From an uncultured Clostridia bacterium (GTDB lineage: Bacteria > Bacillota > Clostridia > Lachnospirales > Lachnospiraceae): 64,000 nucleotides of DNA. A model generated the notes under the pieces. That model was not told where the DNA came from and ran no database searches. It saw nothing but the letters and a program-made list of their open reading frames with translations. The stretch lies in contig CALBKM010000051.1 in assembly GCA_937895705.1 (NCBI GenBank), positions 34,457 to 98,456 of the forward strand. The letters run 5' to 3'. Shown here one piece after another: positions 34,250-44,618 of this stretch; position 1 is the stretch's first letter; every line of letters begins with the position of its first letter. A program made the position numbers and the translations under genes.

Positions 34250-35185
34250 TTAAAACTCCGGAATAAAACTCTCGCTCGCAGCCTGTCCTTCCTGTAAAAA
34301 ACCGTGACCGATTCCGATCTCCAGAGCAAACTCCACCACCTCTTCATATTCTTCCTCTGTCACCTTTCGATTCAATTCCGGATAAGCCGCCACATGCGGA
34401 AGCGGCGTATACTGATTTAAAATGCTGACCGCAATCGAATCTCCGTAAGTCTCGTATAAATACTTCAGTACCTTCTTTGCCTCCTCCGTTTGCCCCGGAA
34501 GAAGCAAATGCCTTACAATCACTCCTCGTTTCATCAGCGCTCCGTCAGGATATTCGGTAGCGTTTCGCACCCTTTTCTTCCCCGCATTCTGCCCATCTGC
34601 CTCTGCCGTTTCCCATGCACACTCATACTCGATTCCCCCCACCTGTCGTACCATCTCTCCGATGGCAGCTTTTGCGGTCTCCGGATAATCCTCCGCATGA
34701 GAATAACGTTTTGCAAGGTCAGCGCTTAAATATTTCAAATCCGCAAGATAAATATCCACAAGGCCTTCCATCTGCCGGAGTGTTTGTACACATTCATAGG
34801 AAGAGGTATTATATACCACCGGCACCGACAGTTTTGCCTGTTGCAACGCCTTACCGATTTGCGGCACATAGTGACTCGGTGTTACCAGATTTATATTGTG
34901 ACACTTCATTTCCTGCAACGACAAAAAGGCTTCAGACAATTCTGTAATGCTCATCCGCCGCCCGACCTTACCTGCTGCTATTTTATGATTCTGACAATAC
35001 ACACAACGCAGATTACAACCGGAAAAGAATACCGTACCGGAGCCGTTTTGCCCGGAAAGACAAGGTTCTTCCCAAAAATGAGGCGCCACTCTTGCCACCG
35101 ACACTTCTTCCGTCATTCCACAATATCCCCGCTGCCCTCTTTCCCGTACAACATCGCAATGCCGCGGACAAAGGTCACATGCCAT
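34250..35185 (-). CDS. Radical SAM protein, PflA/PflX-type activase-like
   Basis: This encodes 311 residues. The radical SAM cluster motif CNLRCVYC is preceded by a Cys-rich start (CDLCPRHC...GYCG), which matches the PflX-like branch of pyruvate-formate-lyase activating enzyme homologues. A VTPSHYVPQIGKAL stretch and YLADLKYL are typical. The protein activated, if any, is unknown. It ends the series of closely spaced minus-strand genes: its start is 23 bases after the histidine kinase stop. Whether it is functionally linked to the two-component pair or pilus genes cannot be told. Confidence 0.85.
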   Translation of the reverse strand: MACDLCPRHCDVVRERGQRGYCGMTEEVSVARVAPHFWEEPCLSGQNGSGTVFFSGCNLRCVYCQNHKIAAGKVGRRMSITELSEAFLSLQEMKCHNINLVTPSHYVPQIGKALQQAKLSVPVVYNTSSYECVQTLRQMEGLVDIYLADLKYLSADLAKRYSHAEDYPETAKAAIGEMVRQVGGIEYECAWETAEADGQNAGKKRVRNATEYPDGALMKRGVIVRHLLLPGQTEEAKKVLKYLYETYGDSIAVSILNQYTPLPHVAAYPELNRKVTEEEYEEVVEFALEIGIGHGFLQEGQAASESFIPEF

Positions 35186-35208
35186 ACCTTCCCTGCCTTT
35201 CTATCCTG

Positions 35209-36570
35209 CTACGCACCTCTTTGACGCGGAATCGTAACAGTAAAACAACTTCCTTTGGTATATTGGGTCCGAACCGTAATCTTACCCGCATGACCGTCAA
35301 TAATCAGTCTTGCAATGGAAAGTCCCAGACCGTGTCCTTCAATATTCTGTCCCCGCACCGTATCAGCTCGGAAAAAGCGCCCGAAAATGCCCTCCAAATC
35401 TTCTCTGCGCATTCCCAGTCCCGTATCTTCTATCACAACCTCACAGGCTCCGTTCCGGTTTCTGCAGGAGAGAATTATCGAATCCCCCTCCTTTGTATAC
35501 TTTACCGCATTATCCAAAAACACGCGGATTGCCTGCTTTAACGCCTGACGGTCTCCGTACACACGAACCGACTCACAAACCGCACATTGCATATTGCGGG
35601 TTCCCGACATATAAACAAACTCTTTTTCCGTCTCCCGTACTACTTCCGCCATATCAAACCATTCCTTGGCAAAGGGCAGTTTACGACGCTCATGACGGGA
35701 TAAAAACAAAAGTTTTTCTACCAGTTCCTGCATGGACTTCGCTTCCGACTCGATGGCTTCCACCGATTCTGCCAACACCTCTTTATCTTCCGCCCCCCAT
35801 CGTCTTAACATAGCAGAGTATCCCTGTAATACCGTAATCGGAGTCCGAAGTTCGTGAGAAGCCTCAGATACAAATTGCTTTTGTGCCTCATAGGCCTGTT
35901 CCATCCGGTCCAACATCCCATTGATTCCTTCTGCAAGCAACTTAAGCTCGTCTTTACTGCGTTCCACATTCAGACGTTCCTTGTGAAGATTCTGCAGATT
36001 CAAACGACTCACCTGAACCGACATTTCGTTAATCGGTCGTAATACTGCTCTTACCAGTACATAGCATACAAATACCGCCATAACCGTTATACCCAGATAC
36101 CAAAGGAAAAACAACCGTAACTCCCTTCGCATCAGGTTCCACTCCTGACTGCAGTCAAATACAAACTCCGCACTGCATTCCGCTCCGGACAGAAACACCG
36201 GTAACGTTTGACTCACATAAGTCTCAACGGAACTTCGCTTTTCAAACTGCCATTTCCCGAGAGTCAGACGCCTTTGCTCGTTACCTATATGATACACAAT
36301 TTCTCCGCTTTCGTCGGATATTACTGTCAGGGAGGTACACGCCTCCGCCAACGCCTCCTCCGTAACCGTATCCGTTTCCAAGCCGTAGATAAACTCCTCC
36401 GCTGTCTCTCTGTATGTCCGGGATATACTGCTCATACGCAGCCCCATGACCACACAAATCAGAAAAAGCCCCGTGACAAGGAACAGAATCGCAAAATCCA
36501 TTGCGATTCTGTATGTCAACGAGGCATGTCGTTTAATTTTTAAGGTTGCTTCTTTCTTCTTAGTTTTCAT
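35209..36570 (-). CDS. Membrane sensor histidine kinase
   Basis: This encodes 453 residues. Two transmembrane helices (about 22-45 and 152-176) frame an extracellular sensing region of ~105 residues. A HAMP domain follows, then HisKA with the phospho-acceptor His239 (SEASHELRTPI), and HATPase motifs FLDNAVKYT, VIEDTGLGM and GHGLGLSIARL. It phosphorylates the response regulator whose gene overlaps by 11 bases upstream. Signal unknown. Confidence 0.94.
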   Translation of the reverse strand: MKTKKKEATLKIKRHASLTYRIAMDFAILFLVTGLFLICVVMGLRMSSISRTYRETAEEFIYGLETDTVTEEALAEACTSLTVISDESGEIVYHIGNEQRRLTLGKWQFEKRSSVETYVSQTLPVFLSGAECSAEFVFDCSQEWNLMRRELRLFFLWYLGITVMAVFVCYVLVRAVLRPINEMSVQVSRLNLQNLHKERLNVERSKDELKLLAEGINGMLDRMEQAYEAQKQFVSEASHELRTPITVLQGYSAMLRRWGAEDKEVLAESVEAIESEAKSMQELVEKLLFLSRHERRKLPFAKEWFDMAEVVRETEKEFVYMSGTRNMQCAVCESVRVYGDRQALKQAIRVFLDNAVKYTKEGDSIILSCRNRNGACEVVIEDTGLGMRREDLEGIFGRFFRADTVRGQNIEGHGLGLSIARLIIDGHAGKITVRTQYTKGSCFTVTIPRQRGA

Positions 36571-37243
36571 CCCGAACCATATACCCCACTCCCCGCACGG
36601 TTTCTATCAGACGAATGTTTAACGGTTCTTCCACTTTCTGTCGCAAATAACGTATATATACGTCCACCACATTCGTATCTCCCGCATAATCGTAATCCCA
36701 TACTGCGGAAAGTAATTCCTCTCTCGGAACCGCACGGTTTTTATTCTTTAACAAAAAGGCAAGCAAATCAAATTCTTTCTTGGTAAGCGTTAACGGCTCC
36801 CCGTCAAAACTCACCTGCCTTGCCGCCAGGTCTACGGTCAGCTTTCCGTACAGCAGTCTCTTCTCCTCCGTCTTTACCTCTCCGGATTTAGACTTTAATG
36901 CCACACGAATCCGCGCCAGCAACTCCTCAATGGCAAAAGGTTTTGTCATGTAGTCATTGGCACCCATATCAAGTCCTGCCACCTTATCCGTTACATCTCC
37001 CTTTGCGGTTAACATAATGACCGGGACCGAAGACTCCTGCCTGATTCTGCGACACACTTCCATGCCGGAAAGCTCCGGCAACATAATGTCAAGCAGAACC
37101 AAGTCCGTCTGCGGTTCCAGGGCCTTCGAAAGCCCGGTCCTTCCGTCTGTGGCAGTTTCGGTTTCATATCCCTCATGTCGAAGCTCCAGTTCCACAAATC
37201 GAGCTATTTTACTGTCGTCCTCTACAATCAAGATTTTCGCCAT
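36560..37243 (-). CDS. OmpR/PhoB-family response regulator
   Basis: This encodes 227 residues. Receiver domain with Asp9, Asp10, phospho-acceptor Asp52 and Lys in MTKPF, then a winged-helix DNA-binding domain (LTLTKKEFDLLAFLL, VDVYIRYLRQKVE, VRGVGYM). It is coupled to the kinase gene by an 11-base overlap and starts 18 bases after the CBM lipoprotein stop, so it may be cotranscribed with the pilus operon and could regulate it. Confidence 0.94.
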   Translation of the reverse strand: MAKILIVEDDSKIARFVELELRHEGYETETATDGRTGLSKALEPQTDLVLLDIMLPELSGMEVCRRIRQESSVPVIMLTAKGDVTDKVAGLDMGANDYMTKPFAIEELLARIRVALKSKSGEVKTEEKRLLYGKLTVDLAARQVSFDGEPLTLTKKEFDLLAFLLKNKNRAVPREELLSAVWDYDYAGDTNVVDVYIRYLRQKVEEPLNIRLIETVRGVGYMVRDEN

Positions 37244-37261
37244 ACTGTTCTCCCGTTCTTA

Positions 37262-39466
37262 CTACTGTACTTCTACTACATCAAATACAACATCGTCGAT
37301 ATAGAACGACTTCGTTGCCGCATCCTCATAGCCGGCATCACTCGGGGTCTCAAAGTAGAAGAAAATCTTCTTAATACCTTCCGGTACATAATAACTTCCG
37401 TTAAACTGTACCCACTTACCGTCGGCAGCTACATCTGCGGTTACCACTGCTTCATAGGTGTCTCCCAAACCGTCATTCTTCTGTACGGACAACTGAATCG
37501 GCAACGGATCCTCATACTCGTGATATACACGGAAGGATACATTTACCGTCTTACCGAAGATATCATACATGGAGAAGTCAGCCTGCGCACCTTCCCATGC
37601 CTGACCACGTCCGGATACATAGAGACACTTTTCACTCTCATATCCGCCGTACTCCAACGTACACTGTGCGGTACCTCTGGAACCGAAGAATGCGTTATTA
37701 TCATCAAAGCTAAGCTCTAAGTGCTCTAACTTCTCCTTCACCTGGCTTTCTTCGTTTGCTTCTTCGTACGCCTGATGTGCTTCAACAACACTATCCGGAT
37801 TGTACATTATCACAACATCGTCAAGGTAAATATCCGCGTCCTCGGAAGCCGGAATCTCGAAGTTGATTCGCGGTACCGATACATTTGCGTAAATCGGAAT
37901 AATACCTTCCATGAAAGTCCATTCTCCGCTCGGAAGTACCTCGGTGGATACACGCTCCGGCCATACGGACGTACCGTCCGGCTTATTTGCCTGTAAAGTT
38001 GCGGAGAAGTCCAAAGTCTGCCCGGAATTCTGATATACCCAGAAGGAAATATAAACTTCCTTACCGATTACTTTCTCTTCTACGCCCAAATCGGAAAATG
38101 CAATACCTGCACCACTCCAGGTTGCGGAACGATTGAAAATTCTATAGCTGTTTTCAGAATGTCCGAACCCATTGGTTTCAACCTGACCGCTACCGTTTCC
38201 TACAAAGTAATCTAAATCGGTCTTTGCACCGTCAGCGTCCAATCGGATAATGTCTACGAATCCCTTGGTGCTGACTTCTTCCTTCTTATCACCGATCGCA
38301 CCGGTATTCGGGTCAACTACTACCGTGTCCGGATCCTTTGCGGTAATCATAATATTGTCAATATAAATGTCTTCCGTCTGCGCAGTTTCAAAATAAATCA
38401 CTGCCTTACCGGTGTTATCCTTTAAGGTATACTCACCCTCAACCGCTGCCCACTGCTTTTTAGCAAGGCTCGGAGACGTCACAATCTGTGTATAAGATGC
38501 CTTGGAATCATCGGTTACACCATACGGAACCTCCATAATGGTACATATCACCGGTGTCTCCGCATCTCCTCCGTGGGCTGCCAGGAAGGATACATAAATC
38601 GTAGCACCTGCCAGTTCATGCTCGGTAATGTCAAGAGACGGACCGTTCCAGTTTGCGGTACGATTGGATGTCAGAAGACACTTCTTACCGTCCTCACCGC
38701 CGCCGTTCTTAATCTGCATCTTTTCACCGCCGCCGCGGCCGACAAACGGATTATTTAAATCCTCAAAGTCACAGTAAATGCCTTCAAAGGTTACCAAACT
38801 GTAATCTTTATTTGCGCCTACCGTACTTGCGGAATCATAGGTCATACGGAAGTCATCAAAGTAGAAGGATGCTTTTCCGGAGGTCAATTCCATACGAATC
38901 TTCGGATCCGTTACATTGGCATAAATCGGGAACACGCCCTCGACTAAAGTCCAGGTCTTTGCCGGAACTCCCGTTTTATTAAGCGTTCCTATGGTTTCCG
39001 TAGTTCCGTCCGGCTTCTTTGCCTGCATTTGAAATGCAAAATCTTCCGGTTTATCACTCTCATGGTAAACCCACATTGCCATAAACAAATTCTTTCCGGA
39101 TACATTAATCTTGTCACCCTCTTTGTTGGCAACCTCAACGGAAAGACCATGGGTTGCTTCACCTCGACCGGACAAACAGAAGGAATAAGAACCGGCATAC
39201 GAAATCGGCTTAACGGAAATAGCACCTTCACCATCCACCATAAAACGAGAGGTCTGGTTAAAGTCTTCACCGTTCAGTTCGATAATCTTTGTAAACCCGG
39301 CATCCGGCGCTGTTGTCGGATCCGGCTGGTCTACTTCCGGTGCCGGAGTATGCGTCGGTGCATACGTCGGCAACACTCCTATATCCCCCGAACCGCTACA
39401 TCCCGCTGCGAAAAGCAACAGAGTCGCAAATAAGAAAATCCAAAAACTCTTTTTCCTATTTTTCAT
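37262..39466 (-). CDS. Lipoprotein with four CBM4_9-like carbohydrate-binding modules
   Basis: This encodes about 734 residues. Signal peptide with lipobox FAAGC, a Thr/Pro linker, then four tandem beta-sandwich modules of ~150 residues (about 60-215, 225-385, 405-565, 585-730). Each has the family landmarks: an N-terminal fGR/GsG segment (SFCLSGRGEATHG, KCLLTSNRTANWNG, SYRIFNRSATWSG, KCLYVSGRGQAWEG), a tW...GxF/YxxP strand and a closing FYFDDF/IYIDNI/IYLDDV/FYIDDV. No catalytic domain is present, so it is a binding protein, probably for plant polysaccharide. ATG is chosen at 39466 behind AAGGAGG. It follows the DUF5057 gene by 26 bases and so belongs to the pilus transcript. Confidence 0.88.
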   Translation of the reverse strand: MKNRKKSFWIFLFATLLLFAAGCSGSGDIGVLPTYAPTHTPAPEVDQPDPTTAPDAGFTKIIELNGEDFNQTSRFMVDGEGAISVKPISYAGSYSFCLSGRGEATHGLSVEVANKEGDKINVSGKNLFMAMWVYHESDKPEDFAFQMQAKKPDGTTETIGTLNKTGVPAKTWTLVEGVFPIYANVTDPKIRMELTSGKASFYFDDFRMTYDSASTVGANKDYSLVTFEGIYCDFEDLNNPFVGRGGGEKMQIKNGGGEDGKKCLLTSNRTANWNGPSLDITEHELAGATIYVSFLAAHGGDAETPVICTIMEVPYGVTDDSKASYTQIVTSPSLAKKQWAAVEGEYTLKDNTGKAVIYFETAQTEDIYIDNIMITAKDPDTVVVDPNTGAIGDKKEEVSTKGFVDIIRLDADGAKTDLDYFVGNGSGQVETNGFGHSENSYRIFNRSATWSGAGIAFSDLGVEEKVIGKEVYISFWVYQNSGQTLDFSATLQANKPDGTSVWPERVSTEVLPSGEWTFMEGIIPIYANVSVPRINFEIPASEDADIYLDDVVIMYNPDSVVEAHQAYEEANEESQVKEKLEHLELSFDDNNAFFGSRGTAQCTLEYGGYESEKCLYVSGRGQAWEGAQADFSMYDIFGKTVNVSFRVYHEYEDPLPIQLSVQKNDGLGDTYEAVVTADVAADGKWVQFNGSYYVPEGIKKIFFYFETPSDAGYEDAATKSFYIDDVVFDVVEVQ

Positions 39467-39492
39467 ACAAAATCCTCCTTGCATTTCATTCT

Positions 39493-42400
39493 TTAGTCTA
39501 AGTCAAACAGTCCACGCGGCATAATATAAACCATCGTATCACCGTTTACAGTAAACTCTTTGGTACCGATCTTATACTTCATGGTTACGGTAATCTTGAG
39601 CGTCGTGGTTCCGGCTGCCCTGTCTCCGTCTTTTTCCTCGATATTAATCGGAACATCCACATGATAGATATCGTCGTCATCGGAATCATACTTTATGGTA
39701 TCGCAATCTACCAAATCAGACGAATCTTTCACAAATACAGCGAACATCTCGTTCTCACCGTCTACCTTAACACCGTCAAGTTCTACTCCGTCGTTTAAGA
39801 CAATCTTTAACGAATACTCCGTTCCGCCGTAGGAGTTGTTATCCACCAGTCGGAAATATACTCTCTTAGACTTCTTGGTAAAACTGTCTCCGACCTTATA
39901 GCCCTTTCCGTCGGTGTCATCCTCCACCTGCAATGTGTAGGTATCCTTAATATCCGCACCCATCATCGTCTCCGGATCGGAAGAATCTACATCGATACAA
40001 AGGAACTGATCGCCCTCGCCGTTACTGGTGGCATCGTCATTCACAACCTCAACAGCCACCGGACGTGCCGTTGCACGATACGCCGCTACGAAGGTATTTA
40101 CGAATAACTCAACTTCCTTCTCAAGTACTTCCATACCGTATCTAGGTGTGCTACTCGGAATATGACCCATACCGGAATAAGTTACATTACCGATATTGTA
40201 AATGTAGTAGTTATTTCTTACATCGTTCGGAGTTACTCCGAAGTAATCCTTTTCATAATCCTGGTCACTGTCATCATCCGCCAGACAATACCAAACTACG
40301 ATATCTTCCTTTTCCATATCCAGCTGATAATACTGAGCATGGGTAGATGCTACACTGATCGTTTCCGGGATATTGTACGGATAAGTTGTAATCGCTCCGT
40401 TATTTACCTTCGAAACTTTTTTGGTGTTTACATTCGAATCCGAATCCGTCGGAGAATAATGCCCCGGATAATACGTACGATACAACATACCGTTCGATAC
40501 ACCCTGAATCAAGGACTGACCGGCACTGTTCTTATGTAACTCCAAATTTCTGTTAGTACTTTGAGAAGTGTACGGCTTATCCTTGCCGGACGGAATCGCT
40601 CCGTCCACGATCAAACCTTGAGCTCCGTAACGGTCCATACCGAACAAATCACGGTATCTCTTCGTTACATTGGCACCCCACTTCGTAAATGTAGGTGTAT
40701 CGTTTGCACCGATAGGAGAAGAAGTATCATGGGTATACAATACTGCCTTTCCGTAAGCAATGAACTCTTCAATCTTTTCTAACAACAAAGGATCAGAAAC
40801 GCCGTCATAAATATCTGAGAATCCCAAAACCAGCATATCATAATTCTCGTACAGATAGTCCGGGAATTCCGGATTGTCAGCGTCACCGGAACCCTTAATA
40901 GCAGCTAAAATATCCGCTTCTTTCATCTGTTCAAACTGAAGATCCATACCGTTGATGTTCTTAATCTTCTCATAGAACAACAGGGAAGCTCCGCCGATGG
41001 AATCCGCCTGTGCCTGATCTACCGGTAAAACCAAACTGTCTTTCGAGTTCTTCGGTAAAATCTGCAATACAAGAATATCCTTGTCCTCGGAACCGTCCGT
41101 CTTTGCCTTGATTGCGGAAACTCCGCTAAGGGAAGCATAGGTCTTACTGCTCTTCACTAAATCAAGCTTCCAGCACACACTACCGATTCGGTCCATAATT
41201 TTACGCTTTACTACATAGGTCTTACCAACCTTCACGGAGGTACACAGTACCTCGGAACCGTTATTCTTTACCTCGTATATGGATGCTCCTACATTCTCTT
41301 CGGTTACATTGTAAACACCGTCTGTGTTGGAGTCCACAAGCAATCTCACATTGTAAGAAGCACCGGCCGGTCCCTTTACCGTAAACTTAAAACGTAAGGT
41401 ACGGTTCGCATTATCCAGACCGTTAATATACTTCTGCGCATCCGGCTTCGTGCTGTCGTACAAAATCGGATAATCACCTTCCGATTCAAACACCATCTCC
41501 ACGCGCTTGTTTAAAGCAAGAGACTGTCTCAGCTTCTGACGCTCCGGCATGGAAGTATACAACGCACCCGCATATACGGAATGACTTACGGTATCTCCCA
41601 ACTGATAGATATTTGAATTTCTGTCAATAGTGCTTGCCATGGTACTTGCATCCGCAGCGGTAAAGAAACCGTCGCCGAACAAAATCGGAAGATCTACGGA
41701 ATCATACTGCTTCAATTTCGTATAAGCAGCCCCCGTTAAATCGTTACCGGAGAAGAGGAATGTTTTCTCTTTGCTTTCACTACTGGTTCCCAACCAGCCG
41801 TACAATGCCTGGAATGTAGTTGATACATCAATCTTCGGCCCGCTGTGAGCATATACGAAGTTCGTACCGGTCTTAAAGTCCATGGTTATATCATCGGTTC
41901 TCTTGTTCATTCCGACAAAAATCATATCGTAATCACTGATACACTCCACATGGGAACCGATAAACTCCGACGTGGTCATCTGATCAACCTTCGGCTCCTT
42001 AAGAGAATTGGTGTAGGCTGCGATAAGCGGCTTCCAGAAAGTCTCTTTATCCTCAAACTTATTCGTCGGCTCCAACTCCAAAATGCTGTATACCTTGTTG
42101 TTATATACCGGATTCAAATTCAAACCGTTTAATAAATAGTACAAACAGTCCGCGGAGGTAAGTTTGTCTATCGGCAACTCCTCCGGAGGCAAAATGGAGT
42201 TAAAGAACGTATACAATTCCGAACCGTACTCGTTATTCGGAACATCACAATCCTGGGTATCAAAGCCGGTGCTCATCTTAACGTCACCGTCATACTGCAT
42301 CAAACCGTTCCGGATGCTATCCTGGGCATATCCGGAGGTCATGTTATTCATGTATGCTTCGGTATCCTCTACCATAATACCGTACATTCCCATATACTTT

Positions 42401-44016
42401 CCGTAATAGCTCGGGTTATCATGTTGACTGGTATCCTCCGGTACTACATACCATGGAAGCAGTGTCAGATCATTCCAATAAACTTTGGAATTTTCATCCG
42501 ATGCAGACTTTCCGCCGGTCCATCCGGAATCATACAGGAACTTACCTGTGGTCAGGTATCCGCTTCCTTTCTTCGGAATCGGACTACCCGAAGCGTCTTT
42601 CATTAATTCGGAAGCAAACATCGCATGATTTGCATAGGTAACCTCTCCGTAAAATGCCTCAAGCACCGGGTTGGTCATCTGATACATCATCATAAACAGC
42701 TTCGCCATATTATTCTGAGTACCGTAATCTGCCTCGTTGTCAATCGTTTCTCCGTTGCTGAACATCTTTGTCAACTGTATTTCCATAGACAAATCGTCTC
42801 CGGATGCCGCCTTTGTAGACGAATATACCGTGGAATCCAAAACAATCGGGCAAATACGCTGCGGATTGGTAGCACGGTCATAAATCTTTAATGCAATCTC
42901 CCAGTCAAGCAAATTCGTCTTAAAAGTAGCACCTTCAATATTTTCCTTACGTCCGTAAGTACCCCACGGATCTTCATAACCGAACTTGCCTTTTCTCAAA
43001 TAAGGGATATATTTATACTTTGCTTTTACTTCCGAACCGTCGGTCAGAGAATCATTCTTATCCACATAAGTACGTAACTGTTGACCCATATTCGCTTCGG
43101 TAGAAAATACAATCAAATCCGCACGGTCAACAAGCCCCGGATTCAGATTCAAATCCTCCGGAGTTACGGTATATACTTCAACATGATAATTATCCACTAA
43201 TTCGTTAATTCTGTCTTCATCCGTGATTTTGTAACGGGTTCCGTCGATAGTCTCATAAGCAAGACCGACACTTTCTCTTAAGAAAACATCGTTATGCTCT
43301 ACCGTATAACCGGTGCCCTCAGAATACTCCACATCCGCAAAATACATCTTGAAGGTATCCCCTATTGCATTAGCATTCTGATACCCTGTCTCATACGCCG
43401 AACTTGCGCCGGATTTTACTAATTCAAGACACTCTTCCGCTGAAAGAGGGGTCCACAAAAAATCACCGTTTGTCGCCGGAGTATAGGTAGCACTGATTAC
43501 ATTTCCATCCACCTCTTCGGTTACGGTTCTCGTATACTGTCCGCTGCCGGCTTCCACTTTCGTCATAATACCGTACTGCTTCATCTTCTTGGTCGTTCCC
43601 TTAAACGTATCCGGCTTATCCTCAGGCCAGTAAGCGAAAACCTTGGAAGTGCTTGTTTTCGTATAAAACTGGTCTACACCCGGGAACCACTCGTTATTTC
43701 TGGCCATGGCGTCTACATCAATCGGCTCCTGACCGTCAATGAGATAACCGAACTCTGCCATACCGTCATACGGTACAATCTCCAAAATAAACAACGGATT
43801 ATCCTCTGTTCCGCGGTTTAATTTCGCATTTTCGTCTCCGGACTCTACCGGAATACGAATCTTTCCGTCTTTATCCACAAAATAATCACTGCTGCCTGCG
43901 TCCGCTTTTACGTCCCACTCTTTCGCGGACTGGTTCTGGGCGTAAGCGAAGATGCCTGCGCCAAACGCAAACACTACCAAAATACAGCTGATTATTATTC
44001 TGACTCTTTTGGTCAT
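39493..44016 (-). CDS. DUF5057-type giant exported protein of the pilus operon
   Basis: This encodes 1507 residues, by far the largest complete protein here. An N-terminal signal or anchor helix (VRIIISCILVVFAFGAGIFAY) leads into FILEIVPYDGMAEFGYLIDG, the opening I associate with DUF5057. The long ectodomain includes stretches like YENYDMLVLGFSDIYDG and AVLYTHDTSSP, which resemble glutamine-amidotransferase-like or ThuA-like folds. Ig-like strands lie near the C-terminus (YTLQVEDDTDGKGY...), and it ends in VYIMPRGLFDLD. No sortase motif is seen. Function is unknown. Its place after the minor pilins suggests a surface or tip component of the pilus machine. Confidence 0.8.
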   Translation of the reverse strand: MTKRVRIIISCILVVFAFGAGIFAYAQNQSAKEWDVKADAGSSDYFVDKDGKIRIPVESGDENAKLNRGTEDNPLFILEIVPYDGMAEFGYLIDGQEPIDVDAMARNNEWFPGVDQFYTKTSTSKVFAYWPEDKPDTFKGTTKKMKQYGIMTKVEAGSGQYTRTVTEEVDGNVISATYTPATNGDFLWTPLSAEECLELVKSGASSAYETGYQNANAIGDTFKMYFADVEYSEGTGYTVEHNDVFLRESVGLAYETIDGTRYKITDEDRINELVDNYHVEVYTVTPEDLNLNPGLVDRADLIVFSTEANMGQQLRTYVDKNDSLTDGSEVKAKYKYIPYLRKGKFGYEDPWGTYGRKENIEGATFKTNLLDWEIALKIYDRATNPQRICPIVLDSTVYSSTKAASGDDLSMEIQLTKMFSNGETIDNEADYGTQNNMAKLFMMMYQMTNPVLEAFYGEVTYANHAMFASELMKDASGSPIPKKGSGYLTTGKFLYDSGWTGGKSASDENSKVYWNDLTLLPWYVVPEDTSQHDNPSYYGKYMGMYGIMVEDTEAYMNNMTSGYAQDSIRNGLMQYDGDVKMSTGFDTQDCDVPNNEYGSELYTFFNSILPPEELPIDKLTSADCLYYLLNGLNLNPVYNNKVYSILELEPTNKFEDKETFWKPLIAAYTNSLKEPKVDQMTTSEFIGSHVECISDYDMIFVGMNKRTDDITMDFKTGTNFVYAHSGPKIDVSTTFQALYGWLGTSSESKEKTFLFSGNDLTGAAYTKLKQYDSVDLPILFGDGFFTAADASTMASTIDRNSNIYQLGDTVSHSVYAGALYTSMPERQKLRQSLALNKRVEMVFESEGDYPILYDSTKPDAQKYINGLDNANRTLRFKFTVKGPAGASYNVRLLVDSNTDGVYNVTEENVGASIYEVKNNGSEVLCTSVKVGKTYVVKRKIMDRIGSVCWKLDLVKSSKTYASLSGVSAIKAKTDGSEDKDILVLQILPKNSKDSLVLPVDQAQADSIGGASLLFYEKIKNINGMDLQFEQMKEADILAAIKGSGDADNPEFPDYLYENYDMLVLGFSDIYDGVSDPLLLEKIEEFIAYGKAVLYTHDTSSPIGANDTPTFTKWGANVTKRYRDLFGMDRYGAQGLIVDGAIPSGKDKPYTSQSTNRNLELHKNSAGQSLIQGVSNGMLYRTYYPGHYSPTDSDSNVNTKKVSKVNNGAITTYPYNIPETISVASTHAQYYQLDMEKEDIVVWYCLADDDSDQDYEKDYFGVTPNDVRNNYYIYNIGNVTYSGMGHIPSSTPRYGMEVLEKEVELFVNTFVAAYRATARPVAVEVVNDDATSNGEGDQFLCIDVDSSDPETMMGADIKDTYTLQVEDDTDGKGYKVGDSFTKKSKRVYFRLVDNNSYGGTEYSLKIVLNDGVELDGVKVDGENEMFAVFVKDSSDLVDCDTIKYDSDDDDIYHVDVPINIEEKDGDRAAGTTTLKITVTMKYKIGTKEFTVNGDTMVYIMPRGLFDLD

Positions 44017-44032
44017 TGCTCATCCCTCCTGT

Positions 44033-44605
44033 CTAATTTGTTTTTCTATTTCGTAACGATATAATCGCTTTTTCCGTAAATTGTTTGTCCTGCACTTTAA
44101 ATGTCATATCCATGGTCACAATACCGTTGGTCGTTTTAAATGCTTCTTCCCAGTTCACCGGTGAAACAATAAATGTTTCCACATTGTCTGCCAGAAACGC
44201 TCCGGATTTTCCTTTTGCCACCACTTCATTAATCTTTGCCGTATCATCCGAAGCGGTTACAACGGAATACCATAACTGGTTTCCTTTATGAATTACCACG
44301 GAGGTCTCGGTTCCCCTCTTAACCTCCAACGCAAATGCTATGCCCGCTCCCGCCGGAAACATACTGGATGGAATCTCTCGGTACTCTCCGGACTCCTGAA
44401 TCATCTCCGTTACAAACAACTCCGCCACCTGAGACTCTTTCTGAAGTTTGGTTTCATGAGTAGCATTGTTATAATACTGCATTCCCACTCCCAAAAATCC
44501 TGCCGCTGCTGTGGTTACCACCGCCGATACAAGAATGGTAACAATCAACTCCATCAAGGAGAAGCCGTCATCGGAAAGGTGCAGTTTTCGTTTTATTTTA
44601 TCCAT
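44033..44605 (-). CDS. Minor prepilin, PilW/PulJ-like
   Basis: This encodes about 190 residues. Type III signal sequence DDGFSLMELIVTILV (cleavage after Gly, Phe +1, Glu +5) followed by a hydrophobic helix. The rest is a variable beta-rich pilin head. ATG 44603-44605 is chosen for AAGGAGGGGG upstream; the upstream in-frame ATG lies in the previous gene. Minor pilins of this group prime pilus assembly. Confidence 0.88.
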   Translation of the reverse strand: MDKIKRKLHLSDDGFSLMELIVTILVSAVVTTAAAGFLGVGMQYYNNATHETKLQKESQVAELFVTEMIQESGEYREIPSSMFPAGAGIAFALEVKRGTETSVVIHKGNQLWYSVVTASDDTAKINEVVAKGKSGAFLADNVETFIVSPVNWEEAFKTTNGIVTMDMTFKVQDKQFTEKAIISLRNRKTN

Positions 44606-44618
44606 TCTGTCCCCCTCC

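Noticed and set aside
37262..39466. Reading the four-module lipoprotein as a glycoside hydrolase
   Set aside because: All residues are accounted for by the signal, the linker and four binding modules; no catalytic barrel or acid pair is present.
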